64,000 nucleotides of DNA from Massilia mucilaginosa. GTDB lineage: Bacteria; Pseudomonadota; Gammaproteobacteria; Burkholderiales; Burkholderiaceae_D. The notes beneath the pieces were generated by a model. It ran no database searches, had not been told where the DNA came from, and worked only from the letters and a program-made list of their open reading frames with translations. The DNA lies in contig NZ_WHJH01000006.1 of assembly GCF_011682145.1 (NCBI RefSeq), positions 124,001 to 188,000 of the forward strand, written 5' to 3'. Both the position numbers and the translations under genes were made by a program. Shown here in pieces: positions 27,895-37,034 of the stretch (its first letter is position 1; each line of letters opens with the position of its first letter).

Positions 27895-29907
27895 ATGATC
27901 CGTTTCCTGAACGTTAGTCTGATGCGCGGCACCAAGCCGCTGCTGGAAGGCGTCGACCTTACCCTCAACCCGGGCGATAAAATTGGCCTGATTGGTGCCA
28001 ATGGCGCCGGCAAATCGAGCCTGTTCGGCATGCTGCGCGGCGAGCTGCACCCGGACCAGGGCGAGATCGATTTCCCCGCCAAATGGCGCATGGCGTACGT
28101 GGCCCAGGAAACGCCGCCGCTCGAACGCGCGGCGCTCGATTACGCGATCGACGGCGACGTCCACCTGCGCAAACTCGAAGCGGAACTGGCGCGCCTGGAA
28201 TCGGAACCGGAATCGACCGAAAACGGCATCGCCATCGGCGACATCTACAGCGCGCTGGCCGATGCCGACGCCTACACGGTGCAGTCGCGCGGCGAACAGC
28301 TGCTGCTGGGCCTTGGCTTTTCGCTGTCGCAGATGCAGCAGCCGATCGCCAGTTTCTCGGGCGGCTGGCGCATGCGCCTGAACCTGGCGCAGGCGCTGAT
28401 GTGCCCTTCCGACCTGCTGCTGCTCGATGAACCGACCAATCACCTGGATCTGGACGCGATCATCTGGCTGGAAGACTGGCTCAAACGCTACGCCGGCACC
28501 CTGATCATCATTTCCCACGATCGCGACTTCCTCGACGAAATCGTCAACGTCATCGTGCACATCGACGAGCGCAGGCTGAAACGCTACTCGGGCAACTACT
28601 CCGGTTTCGAACGCCAGCGCGCGGCCCAGATGATCCTGGCCGCCGGCGCCCTCGCCAAGCAGCAGCGCCAGCGTGCCCACCTCGAGTCGTTCGTGAACCG
28701 CTTCAAGGCGCAGGCCTCGAAAGCGCGCCAGGCCCAGAGCCGCATGAAGGCGCTGGAGAAAATGGAAGAATTGGCGCCCTTGCGCGCCGCCGCCGAATTC
28801 TCGTTCGAATTCCGCGAGCCGCTGGCGGCACCGAATCCGCTGCTGGTGATGGAAGACGTGGACGCCGGCTACCACATCCTCGACGAGCATGGCGACAAGG
28901 TCGGCGACAAGGTGATCGTCTCGAACATCAAATTCTCGCTGCAGATCGGCCAGCGCATTGGCCTCTTGGGTGTGAACGGCGCCGGCAAATCGACCCTGAT
29001 CAAGACCATCGCCGGCGAACTGATGCCGCTGACGGGCGACGCCACGCTTGGCAAGGGCCTGTCGATCGGCTACTTCGCCCAGCACCAGGTGGAAATGCTG
29101 CGCCATGACGAGTCGCCGCTGTGGCACCTGGCAAAAATCGCGCCGACCGTGCGCGAGCAGGAACTGCGCAACTTCCTGGGCGGCTTTAACTTCCCCGGCA
29201 ATATGGTCACCAGCCCGATCCGCCCGTTTTCCGGCGGCGAAAAGGCGCGCCTGGCGCTGGCCCTGATCGTCTGGCAGCGGCCGAATTTGCTGCTGCTCGA
29301 TGAACCGACCAATCACCTGGATCTGGAAACCCGCGAAGCGCTGACCATGGCGCTGGCGCAGTTCGAAGGCACCCTGGTGGTGGTATCGCACGATCGCCAT
29401 CTGCTGCGCGCCACCACCGACCAGTTCATCATCGTCGCCGACGGCAAGCTGCAGCCGTTCGACGGTGACCTGGACGACTACAAGGACTGGCTGTTCCAGA
29501 CCAAGCTTGGCAAGGGCACCACCGTGCTGCCGGCGGCGGGCAAGGACAACAAGACCGCGTTCCCGGTGGCGGCGGCGGTTGCGGCGCCGGCCGCGCCGGT
29601 GGTCGACAAGAAGGACCAAAAGGAGCAGAAGCGCCAGGACGCTGAGCAGCGCCAGCGCACGGCGGCGCTGCGTAAACCTATCGAGGGCAAGATCAAGCGC
29701 CTGGAAGAGCAGATCGCCAAGCGCAACGAGCAGAAGGCCGACGTGGATGGGAAGCTCGGCGAAGCGAGCATCTATGAAGCGGCCAACAAGGCCAAGCTGA
29801 AAACGCTGCTGGCGGATCAGTCGTTCTACAAGAAGGACCTGGCGCAGCTGGAAGCGGAGTGGATGGAGTTGCAGGAGCAGTTGGAAGGCTTGGGCGCTTT
29901 AGCCTAA
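27895..29907 (+). CDS. ABC-F family ATPase (YheS-like)
   Basis: A 670-residue soluble protein with two ABC ATPase domains and no membrane segments, as in ABC-F translation factors. The first Walker A is GANGAGKSS (34-42) and the second GVNGAGKST. Signatures SGGWRMRLNLAQAL and SGGEKARLALALI, and two copies of LLLLDEPTNHLDL, are present. A helical P-site-tRNA-interaction linker lies between the domains (about 245-305). A charged coiled-coil tail rich in K/E/Q follows residue 560 after an Ala/Pro hinge. The length and tail match YheS (about 640 residues). Likely acts on the ribosome; specific role unknown. Confidence 0.9.
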   Translation: MIRFLNVSLMRGTKPLLEGVDLTLNPGDKIGLIGANGAGKSSLFGMLRGELHPDQGEIDFPAKWRMAYVAQETPPLERAALDYAIDGDVHLRKLEAELARLESEPESTENGIAIGDIYSALADADAYTVQSRGEQLLLGLGFSLSQMQQPIASFSGGWRMRLNLAQALMCPSDLLLLDEPTNHLDLDAIIWLEDWLKRYAGTLIIISHDRDFLDEIVNVIVHIDERRLKRYSGNYSGFERQRAAQMILAAGALAKQQRQRAHLESFVNRFKAQASKARQAQSRMKALEKMEELAPLRAAAEFSFEFREPLAAPNPLLVMEDVDAGYHILDEHGDKVGDKVIVSNIKFSLQIGQRIGLLGVNGAGKSTLIKTIAGELMPLTGDATLGKGLSIGYFAQHQVEMLRHDESPLWHLAKIAPTVREQELRNFLGGFNFPGNMVTSPIRPFSGGEKARLALALIVWQRPNLLLLDEPTNHLDLETREALTMALAQFEGTLVVVSHDRHLLRATTDQFIIVADGKLQPFDGDLDDYKDWLFQTKLGKGTTVLPAAGKDNKTAFPVAAAVAAPAAPVVDKKDQKEQKRQDAEQRQRTAALRKPIEGKIKRLEEQIAKRNEQKADVDGKLGEASIYEAANKAKLKTLLADQSFYKKDLAQLEAEWMELQEQLEGLGALA

Positions 29908-29946
29908 TAGAGGCTGACGCTTCACGTTCAAGCCGCAGACCTTAAG

Positions 29947-29978
29947 ACCGTCGCCCCCGCGCAGGCGGGGGCGACGGT
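29947..29978. repeat. REP-like hairpin in convergent gap
   Basis: A perfect 14-bp stem, accgtcgcccccgc / gcgggggcgacggt, with a 4-nt loop lies between the ends of the ABC-F gene and cheW. It shares the (g)accgtcg...cgacggt frame with the hairpins at 3019-3114 and 51126-51160. It can serve as a bidirectional terminator. Confidence 0.7.
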
Positions 29979-30046
29979 GGTTTACGCGCGGCGCCATGCT
30001 AGGACGACGGTTACCACGGCCGCTTGCTCAAGGGGGACGGTTAATG

Positions 30047-30535
30047 TCACGCAGCCTTCTGCGCCCCGGCCACCGTCTCGCGCCGGATCGACATCAGCTT
30101 GTCGATATCGACCAGGATCAAGCGCCGTCCGTCGATTTCGCCAAGCCCCATCAGATAATCGCAGCCGCTGTCGCGGGTCATGCCCGGAATCGGCGTGATC
30201 TGGTCCGGATACATGCGCACCACGTCGGTCACCCCGTCCACCACCATCCCCATCACGCAGCTCGACAGTTGCAGGATGATCACGTCGGTCAGCGGGCCGG
30301 GCGAGGCGGCGCGCTCGTTGAAGGCCACCCGCATATCGACCAGCGGCATGATCACGCCGCGCGACACCGCCACGCCCTTGACGATCGCCCCTTCCGAGGC
30401 GAAACGCTCCAGTGACTGGAAGGTGCGCAGTTCCTTCACCTTGCGGCAATCCACCCCGTATTCCATGCCCGCCAGCTGAAAACTCAGGAACTCCATCTTG
30501 ACGATGGGGGCGGTCTGCGTTGAAATCGTGTGCAT
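30047..30535 (-). CDS. cheW: Chemotaxis coupling protein CheW
   Basis: A 162-residue single CheW domain that links chemoreceptors to CheA. The blocks FLSFQLAGMEYGVDCRKVKE, GVIMPLVDMRVAF, VDGVTDVV and LILVDIDKLM are typical. The ATG at 30535 has AAAGGA upstream on the minus strand; longer in-frame starts are unsupported. No cheA or receptor gene is adjacent, so this is an orphan CheW, possibly an auxiliary one. It diverges from an HDOD gene. Confidence 0.92.
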   Translation of the reverse strand: MHTISTQTAPIVKMEFLSFQLAGMEYGVDCRKVKELRTFQSLERFASEGAIVKGVAVSRGVIMPLVDMRVAFNERAASPGPLTDVIILQLSSCVMGMVVDGVTDVVRMYPDQITPIPGMTRDSGCDYLMGLGEIDGRRLILVDIDKLMSIRRETVAGAQKAA

Positions 30536-30648
30536 GGTGGTCCTTTCGTCTTTGCGGGAGCTGCGGCATGGTCGCGAAACCTCATCGTAATGCGCGTGTG
30601 CAAGCGTCTCGTTGAGCGCGATCAAGGTTTGCGGCACTCTGGCTGCGC

Positions 30649-30676
30649 TTGCAATGCAACGGGAAGTCTTTACAAT
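30649..30676 (+). promoter_or_regulatory. Sigma-70 type promoter of the HDOD-arfB unit
   Basis: ttgcaa (30649-30654) and tacaat (30671-30676) are spaced by 16 bp. Transcription would start near 30683, about 40 nt before the HDOD start codon. Confidence 0.6.
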
Positions 30677-30723
30677 GGGGCGGCAATATTCCACGGGGAT
30701 ACGGCGAACTTGAAGGATGGACA

Positions 30724-31800
30724 ATGTATCAATGGGTGAAGCGACTTTTTTCCGCTTCCGAGCCGGCGCCCGACGCGCCCGGCGCGGCGCAAGCGAACCA
30801 GCCACCAGCCGCCGCAGCCGCCAGCGGCGCGCCACGCGGATCGGCTGCCCCCTTATCGTTCGAGCAGCGCGACGGCGTCAACGGCACCTATTTCAGCTGG
30901 CTGTTCGAGAATGCCGAGGTCACTGGCCTGGACACCACGCCGCACGAAAACCAGGTGCTGGACGCGCTCACGGCCATCCTGGCATCGCAGCAGTCCGGCG
31001 CTGCGCTGGTGCGGCGCCTTCCCGGCCTGCTGCCGCAACTGCTGCAAAGCCTGCGCAGCGATAACTTCTCGGGCGCGCATCTCTCGCGCACCATCTCCAA
31101 CGACGTGGTGCTGGTGGCGGCCGTGATCCGCATGGCCAATACCTCGTTCAAGGGCAGCGGCACCACCATCACCAGCGTCGAACACGCGGTCATGCTGATC
31201 GGCCAGGAGGGCTTGCGCCACCTGATTACCAGCGTCGCCTTCCGCCCCATCATCGACCTCAATTCCGGCCAGTACACACGCTTGCTGGCGCCGCGCATCT
31301 GGGACCAGTCCGAGCGCTGCGCGGTGGCCAACCGCATGCTGGCCGAAGACATGGGCGTCGATCCCTTCGAAGCCTTCCTCGCCGGCCTGGTGCAGAACGT
31401 GGGCCTGATCGTCACCCTGCGCATCATGGACCAGATGAGCCGTGGAGAAAAGGAACTGGGCTCGGAGATGTTCTGCGCGCGCCTGGTGCGCGACGCCCGC
31501 ATCCTCACCTGCAGCATCGGACGCGAATGGAATTTTCCGGAGAGCGTGGTCACGGCCATCGGCGAGCAGGCCGGCATGCGCAAAGGCGTGGCGGTGTCGC
31601 CGCTGGGGCAACTGCTGACGCAATCCGATTACCTGAGCAAGGTGCGCATCCTGGTCGACAACGACCGCCTGGGACGCGACGATCCGGTGCTGTTCAAGGG
31701 ATTGTCGGCGCAGGCCATGGCTTGCTACCGCACACTCGACGCGATCGAAGACGATGTCGTGGCGACGCCCGCGCTGGCCACGCCGGCGCCGGCGCCGTGA
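30724..31800 (+). CDS. HDOD domain protein
   Basis: A 358-residue protein with a Pro/Ala-rich N-terminal stretch (about 15-45) and an HDOD domain (about 85-290), a metal-site-degenerate relative of HD phosphohydrolases. Conserved HDOD-style blocks include SNDVVLVAAVIRMANTSF, TSVEHAVMLIGQEGLRHLI and FLAGLVQNVGLIVTLRIM. HDOD proteins act in two-component and c-di-GMP-linked control of motility and biofilm; a direct function is not known. ATG 30724 follows AAGGA. The last codon region overlaps arfB. Confidence 0.87.
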   Translation: MYQWVKRLFSASEPAPDAPGAAQANQPPAAAAASGAPRGSAAPLSFEQRDGVNGTYFSWLFENAEVTGLDTTPHENQVLDALTAILASQQSGAALVRRLPGLLPQLLQSLRSDNFSGAHLSRTISNDVVLVAAVIRMANTSFKGSGTTITSVEHAVMLIGQEGLRHLITSVAFRPIIDLNSGQYTRLLAPRIWDQSERCAVANRMLAEDMGVDPFEAFLAGLVQNVGLIVTLRIMDQMSRGEKELGSEMFCARLVRDARILTCSIGREWNFPESVVTAIGEQAGMRKGVAVSPLGQLLTQSDYLSKVRILVDNDRLGRDDPVLFKGLSAQAMACYRTLDAIEDDVVATPALATPAPAP

Positions 31801-32195
31801 ACGCAACGATCGATCCGGGCGAGGTGGAGTTTTCCGCCATCCGCGCCCAGGGGCCGGGCGGACAGAACGTGAACAAGGTCTCGTGCGCGGTGCACATGCG
31901 CTTCGATGTGGGCGCCTCGTCGCTGCCCGAGGCGATCAAGGAGCGCTTGCTGGCCCTGTCGGACCAGCGCATCACCCAGGCCGGCGTGGTGGTGCTCAAG
32001 GCGCAGCAGTCGCGCAGCCTGGAACAGAACAAGGAAGACGCGCTGCGCAGGTTGCAGGAGCTGGTCGACAGCGTGGCGGTGCTGCCCACGGTACGGCGCG
32101 CAACCAAGCCGACCAGGGGCTCGCAGCGCCGCCGGCTCGATTCGAAGACCAAAAGCGGGCAGACCAAGGCGATGCGGGGCAAGGTCAGCGAGTAG
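31797..32195 (+). CDS. arfB: Alternative ribosome-rescue factor ArfB (peptidyl-tRNA hydrolase)
   Basis: A 132-residue ribosome rescue factor that releases peptides from stalled, stop-codon-less ribosomes. The GGQ catalytic motif is at 21-23 in AQGPGGQNVNKVSCAVHMRF. The basic tail (about 100-132: KPTRGSQRRRLDSKTKSGQT) threads the empty mRNA channel. The start is GTG 31797, overlapping the HDOD stop by four bases (GTGA), so it is expressed by translational coupling. Confidence 0.94.
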   Translation: MNATIDPGEVEFSAIRAQGPGGQNVNKVSCAVHMRFDVGASSLPEAIKERLLALSDQRITQAGVVVLKAQQSRSLEQNKEDALRRLQELVDSVAVLPTVRRATKPTRGSQRRRLDSKTKSGQTKAMRGKVSE

Positions 32196-32201
32196 CGCGT
32201 C

Positions 32202-34094
32202 TCACGCCCCGCTCTTCCAATCGACCACCCCCGCCTCCCCCGCAAAAATCACCTCCCCTTCGGCGCGCTTGGTGCGCAGTTTGAGCTTGATGTCCTTGGC
32301 CGGCAGGTCGTAGATGCTGGTTCCGTCCGGGTTGTAGGTCATGGAGCGCACCACCGTCTCGCCCTCGATCCGCTTGACCTTCACCGAACTGACGCCGGCG
32401 CTGTCGACGCGCTGCCGCACCAGTTCCGCCACCAGGGCGGCGCCGGCCTGCTGCTCCGTTTCGGCCGCCTTCACGTCGAGCGACACCTTGGCGATCGCCT
32501 TCAGGGCCGGCCCCGCCGCCAGCGCCATCTTCTGGAACATCGGCACCTGCTCCTCGGTCAGGATCAACTCCTTCTTGCGCACCTTGGAGGCCAGCATGAC
32601 GTACTTGCGCACTTCCGGCTCGTTGGTCATCGCTTCCATCTCGGCCTTGCGCCGCAGCGCCAGCGCGGCGAACTGCGCGACCCGCGCCGTCATCGCCGCG
32701 ATCACCTCATCCAGGCGCGCGCTGTCGGGCTGCAGGGCGAAGATGTTCATCTCGCTCTGGCGGCGCGGCCCGGCGCTGTTGACCGTCACCGTGCGCGCCG
32801 CGATGGCGCAGCCCTCGGCCTGGCTGATCGTCACTTCCTCGCCCATGATCTCGCAGTTCACCGCATGCAGGATGGTCACGCGGGTGCCGGAAATGACGCA
32901 GCTCTCGGCGCGGTTGAGCACCACCTCGCCGGCGCTGGCCTGGATCACCGAGCCCGATGCCACGCCCTTGACGCGGATGCCGCCGCGCGCGTTATGCGCT
33001 GTGCCGCCGACCAGGTTGCGGTTCAACAGCACCATGCCGCCGCGCGAGATGATGTTCCCGAACACGTCGGCGTGGATCGTGATGCCCTCGCCTTCGACCA
33101 CGCGCTTTTCCTGCACTTCGCCGAATTCCTCGAAGTCGCCGGTCAGTTTCAGGTTGCCTGTGGTGCGCGCGCTGACCCCATCGCGGCTGATGATCTTGTC
33201 GCCCACCGAAATCTGGCCGCTCTTGCTGTCCACGTTCAAAAAACCGGCGTGCTGCGCGACCAGGAACTCACCGTCGCCCGAGACCTCGACCGCCGTGCCC
33301 GGTCCGGCCATGGGCGTCACTTCGGTATCCTTGGGCACGGGCGGATCGATGCGCAATCCGGACAGCTCGAAACCCGGGGTGCCCGCCACGCGCGGCACCT
33401 TTTTCAGCAGCCGCACGCCCTTCTCGACCTGCGGAAAGCGGTTCTGGAACGCCATCAGATCGAGCTTGCCGTTGGCCAGTTGCAGCGGCGCGTCGCTGCG
33501 ATGCAGGTCGCTGGTCACTTCGATCACATGGGCGTCACGCCCGGGACGCGCTTCGAGCACCTTGGCCACCACCACGCGCTCGGACTTGCCGGCATCGATA
33601 GCCTGGCGCACCGCCTCGACGTCGACCCCGAAACGGATCCCCTTGACCCACATGTCGGCGATGAATTCGTCGACATCGAGCCGTTCCAGATTGCCCGGTC
33701 CGTCCGGGTCGGCGGGGTCGGCCAGGTACACCGGCTCGAATAAATACTCGGCCTTGCCGCGGTTGATCTTGACCGCCTTGTAGAGCGGGCGCCGCAGCGG
33801 GCTGAAAGGCAGGATGGCGGAGGCCAGGCGGATGATCACGTGGCCGTCGGGGGACTTCGGCAACGCCGGACCGGCGCCGTAAATGGCCTTGATCAGCAGC
33901 GGATAGTCGAGGTCGACCAGATAACTGGTGGCGAAGATGCGGTCGATGGCGGCGCCGAAAGTCGTGCCGAGCACGCTCGGGTCGCCATACACGCCGTCGG
34001 GACGCTCGATAATGCAGTGGTCCAGCTCGGGCATCGCGGCACCCGGGCCGGCGGCCGCACGGGGCGAACTTGCGCCAGAAAATTCAATCGACAA
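32202..34094 (-). CDS. FapA/DUF342 domain protein
   Basis: A 630-residue DUF342 protein. An N-terminal domain (about 20-200) is followed by a beta-helical FapA region (about 210-450) with repeats such as GISVGDKIISRDG-like turns (visible as SGQISVGDKIISRDGV and GNIISRGGMVLLNRNLVGG). A helical segment (about 460-560) and a small beta tail follow. The TTG at 34094 is preferred because TGGAG lies 7 bases upstream; a TTG at 34118 and an ATG at 34034 are alternatives. DUF342 proteins include polymer-associated and flagellar-location-linked members; a role near CheW and HDOD genes is possible but undemonstrated. Confidence 0.8.
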   Translation of the reverse strand: MSIEFSGASSPRAAAGPGAAMPELDHCIIERPDGVYGDPSVLGTTFGAAIDRIFATSYLVDLDYPLLIKAIYGAGPALPKSPDGHVIIRLASAILPFSPLRRPLYKAVKINRGKAEYLFEPVYLADPADPDGPGNLERLDVDEFIADMWVKGIRFGVDVEAVRQAIDAGKSERVVVAKVLEARPGRDAHVIEVTSDLHRSDAPLQLANGKLDLMAFQNRFPQVEKGVRLLKKVPRVAGTPGFELSGLRIDPPVPKDTEVTPMAGPGTAVEVSGDGEFLVAQHAGFLNVDSKSGQISVGDKIISRDGVSARTTGNLKLTGDFEEFGEVQEKRVVEGEGITIHADVFGNIISRGGMVLLNRNLVGGTAHNARGGIRVKGVASGSVIQASAGEVVLNRAESCVISGTRVTILHAVNCEIMGEEVTISQAEGCAIAARTVTVNSAGPRRQSEMNIFALQPDSARLDEVIAAMTARVAQFAALALRRKAEMEAMTNEPEVRKYVMLASKVRKKELILTEEQVPMFQKMALAAGPALKAIAKVSLDVKAAETEQQAGAALVAELVRQRVDSAGVSSVKVKRIEGETVVRSMTYNPDGTSIYDLPAKDIKLKLRTKRAEGEVIFAGEAGVVDWKSGA

Positions 34095-34302
34095 GACGGC
34101 ACTCCATTGCTGAGGCAAGCTTATACACCTGGCAAGTATATTTCGCTATTGGTAAGTTTTTTCTAGCGTAACAGGTTGTCTCACCCAAATAAACAATTGG
34201 ATGCGCGAAACTGAACAAATGTAACAATTCGGGGAAAGGGGATGGAGCGAGGGAAAAACCGCGCGGTGCGGGAGCGGGCGCCGTGGCGCGCCCGGGAGAA
34301 GG

Positions 34303-34680
34303 TCAGCGGCGCGGCGCGTTCCGGTAGATGTCGACGCCGGCTTCGTTGATCTGGCGCCGCAGGTCGCGCCGCTCGTCGGGCGTCATGCGGCTACCGCTGC
34401 CGCGGCGGGACGCATCGGCACTCTGGGCGTTTTGCTCCTGCTGGGATTCCAGCCGGCGGCGATTGTCTTCGGCGCGCAGTTCAAACTGGCGCTGCTGCTG
34501 CTGGGCGCGCTGGGCGTCGGCGCTGCGCTGGGCATCGCGCTCCTTGTCGCCCGGATTGGCCTGTGCCACGGACAAGCCGGCGCAAGCGAACAGGCAGCAC
34601 ACAGCCACGCGACGGACGAACGCATGCCTGCAACGATCTGCGAGGGTGGCTGTCTTGGTTTTGGTGTGTGCGATATTCAT
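34303..34680 (-). CDS. Small exported Q/R-rich protein of unknown function
   Basis: Not assigned to a function. The 125-residue product has a signal peptide ending near LSVAQA (about 1-42), a Gln/Arg-rich low-complexity middle (QRAQQQQRQFELRAEDNRRR), and a conserved-looking end MTPDERRDLRRQINEAGVDI then YRNAPRR. ATG 34680 has GAGGA upstream. Similar small proteins occur in the Oxalobacteraceae, by recollection. Probably periplasmic; it could bind polyanions or membranes. Confidence 0.75.
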   Translation of the reverse strand: MNIAHTKTKTATLADRCRHAFVRRVAVCCLFACAGLSVAQANPGDKERDAQRSADAQRAQQQQRQFELRAEDNRRRLESQQEQNAQSADASRRGSGSRMTPDERRDLRRQINEAGVDIYRNAPRR

Positions 34681-34853
34681 GGTGATCCTCTTCCGCAGTG
34701 CCTGATAAACATATAAGCTTGACCTGCTACTGGACTCAGTGTATGACCATTTGCATGTGGGCATAAGCCGAATTGGGTAAAGTTTGTAACAGTATGTAAT
34801 GACCTTCGCGCGTCATGTTCTATCGGGCGATAAGACGTTACCATAGCGATATG

Positions 34854-34871
34854 AATCTGACAAATCTGACA
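34854..34871 (+). repeat. 9-bp tandem repeat before ompR
   Basis: aatctgaca occurs twice head to tail, ending six bases before the ompR ATG. It falls where a ribosome-binding site should be; no strong Shine-Dalgarno is visible. It may be chance or a regulator half-site pair. Confidence 0.45.
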
Positions 34872-34876
34872 GCCAA

Positions 34877-35653
34877 ATGAACACACCAGCCACGCCTATC
34901 TCAAGCAACAATACAACGCAGGCGAACGCCAATGGTCACGCCGCCAAGATTATGGTAGTCGACGACGATGTGCGCCTGCGCGACCTGCTGCGCCGCTATC
35001 TTACCGAACAAGGCTTTTCGGTGGTCACCGCCGAGAGCGCGCCGGCCATGAACAAGCTGTGGCTGCGCGAGCGCTACGACCTGCTGGTACTCGACCTGAT
35101 GCTGCCTGGCGAAGACGGCCTGTCGATCTGCCGCCGCCTGCGCGGCGCCGGCGACCAGACCCCGATCATCATGCTCACCGCCAAAGGCGAAGACGTGGAC
35201 CGCATCGTCGGCCTCGAAATGGGCGCGGACGACTACCTGCCAAAGCCCTTCAACCCGCGCGAACTGGTGGCGCGCATCAGCGCCGTCCTGCGCCGCAAGG
35301 GCCCGGACGAAATTCCGGGCGCGCCATCCGAAACGCCGCAGTCCTTCGAATTCGGCCAGTTCGTGCTGGACCTGGGAACGCGCACGCTGAAAAAGAATGG
35401 CGAGACGGTGCCGCTGACGACCGGCGAATTCTCGGTGCTCAAGGTGTTCGCACGCCATGCGCGCCAGCCGCTCTCGCGCGAAAAACTCATGGAACTGGCG
35501 CGCGGGCGCGAATACGAAGTGTTCGACCGCAGCCTGGACGTGCAGATTTCACGCCTGCGCAAGCTGATCGAACCGGATCCGTCCTCGCCGCTGTACATCC
35601 AGACCGTGTGGGGCCTGGGCTATGTGTTCATTCCTGAAGGCCAGCCAAGGTAG
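34877..35653 (+). CDS. ompR: Response regulator OmpR
   Basis: A 258-residue two-component regulator. The receiver domain (about 23-140) has acidic-pocket residues in MVVDDDVRLRD, phospho-acceptor Asp73 in LVLDLMLPGEDG and Lys123 in LPKPFNPREL. The DNA-binding winged helix (about 160-250) carries TTGEFSVLKVFARHARQPLS and RSLDVQISRLRKLIEPDP. The N-terminal 20 residues are a polar Thr/Asn-rich extension. Its stop codon overlaps the start of envZ by one base. Confidence 0.95.
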   Translation: MNTPATPISSNNTTQANANGHAAKIMVVDDDVRLRDLLRRYLTEQGFSVVTAESAPAMNKLWLRERYDLLVLDLMLPGEDGLSICRRLRGAGDQTPIIMLTAKGEDVDRIVGLEMGADDYLPKPFNPRELVARISAVLRRKGPDEIPGAPSETPQSFEFGQFVLDLGTRTLKKNGETVPLTTGEFSVLKVFARHARQPLSREKLMELARGREYEVFDRSLDVQISRLRKLIEPDPSSPLYIQTVWGLGYVFIPEGQPR

Positions 35654-37032
35654 TGTTTGCGCGCGATTCGACCACGCCCGGCAGCACGCGCACGCGAATG
35701 AGCTGGCTCAGGAGCGGCCTGTTCTGGCGCACCTTCCTCCTCCTCAGCATCCTGACCACGGTCTCGATGGCCTCGTGGATCGGGATGATCAGCGCCGTGC
35801 AGCGCGGTCCGCAAGTCGAACAGACGGCCGACCTGGTCATCTCGGTCGTGACCATCACCAAAGCCGCCCTGACCCACTCCGCGCCCGAACTGCGGCGCGA
35901 GCTGCTGTTCGAATTGGTCAGCAACGAGGGCATCCGCATCTTCACGCTCGAGAGTTCCGACGCGGTCGACCCGCCGCCGGACAGCGCCCTGATGCCGGAA
36001 ATCGAAGCCATCATCAAGTCCAAGCTGGGCGCCGACACGCGCTTTTCGAGCCGCGTGAACGGCACCGCCGGCTTCTGGATCAGTTTCAAGATCGACGACG
36101 ACAGCTACTGGCTGATGCTCGAACGCGAACGCCTCGAAGGCCTGACCGGCGTGCAGTGGCTCGGCTGGGCCACGGTGGTGGGCGCCTTGTCGGTGGTGGG
36201 CGCGGCGCTCATTTCGAGCCTGGTCAACCTGCCGCTGGCGCGCCTGACGGCGGCCGCGCGCGCCATCGCCCAGGGCAAAAAACCGGACCGCCTGCCCGAA
36301 AAAGGCTCGAAAGAGATCATCGAGGCCAATCGCAGCTTCAACCAGATGGTGGAAGACTTGCAGCAGGTCGAATCGGACCGCGCGGTGATTTTGGCCGGCA
36401 TTTCGCACGACCTGCGCACGCCGCTCACGCGCATGCAGCTCGAACTCGAAATGGCCAAGCTCAGTAACGAAGCGCGCGAGGGCTTGCAGTCCGATATCGG
36501 CCAGATGGACGCCATCATCGGCCAGTTCCTCGACTACGCCAAACCGACCGAGGCGGCCACGTTCGTGCCGGTCGACATCGGCGAGCTGTTGAAGGACACC
36601 GCGCGCGAAGCCGAGCGCATGCTCGACGTTCATGTGACGACCCACATCGAAGAAGGCGTGCACGTGATGGGCAACGCCACCGACCTGCGGCGCGTCTTCA
36701 ACAACCTGGTGGAGAACGCGCGCCGCTACGGCAAGACCGCCGGCAGCGACTTCACCGAACTCGATATCTCGTGCCGCATCAAGCCGCACGGCCTGGGCAA
36801 GCGCGTCGTGATCGACGTGCAGGACCACGGCCAGGGCGTGCCGGACGACCATATCGAACTGCTGCTCAAGCCCTTCACGCGCATGGACAGCGCGCGCGGA
36901 CAGGCCAACGGCGCCGGGCTCGGACTGGCGATCGTGGAACGGGTGGTCTTGCGCCACAACGCCGAACTCCAGGTCAGCAACCGCGAAGGCGGCGGCCTGC
37001 GCATCGCGCTGGTGATGCCGCTGGCGAACTGA
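35653..37032 (+). CDS. envZ: Sensor histidine kinase EnvZ
   Basis: A 459-residue inner-membrane sensor kinase, partner of the adjacent OmpR. Two membrane helices (about 22-48 and 168-192) bracket a periplasmic sensor of about 120 residues. A HAMP domain follows (about 192-245), then the dimerisation helix with His252 in ILAGISHDLRTPLTRMQLEL. The ATPase has the N box VFNNLVENARRYG, G1 DHGQGVPDD and G2 GAGLGLAIV. GTG 35653 shares one base with the ompR TAG (TAGTG); an internal ATG at 35698 is the alternative. Confidence 0.92.
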   Translation: MFARDSTTPGSTRTRMSWLRSGLFWRTFLLLSILTTVSMASWIGMISAVQRGPQVEQTADLVISVVTITKAALTHSAPELRRELLFELVSNEGIRIFTLESSDAVDPPPDSALMPEIEAIIKSKLGADTRFSSRVNGTAGFWISFKIDDDSYWLMLERERLEGLTGVQWLGWATVVGALSVVGAALISSLVNLPLARLTAAARAIAQGKKPDRLPEKGSKEIIEANRSFNQMVEDLQQVESDRAVILAGISHDLRTPLTRMQLELEMAKLSNEAREGLQSDIGQMDAIIGQFLDYAKPTEAATFVPVDIGELLKDTAREAERMLDVHVTTHIEEGVHVMGNATDLRRVFNNLVENARRYGKTAGSDFTELDISCRIKPHGLGKRVVIDVQDHGQGVPDDHIELLLKPFTRMDSARGQANGAGLGLAIVERVVLRHNAELQVSNREGGGLRIALVMPLAN

Positions 37033-37034
37033 CC

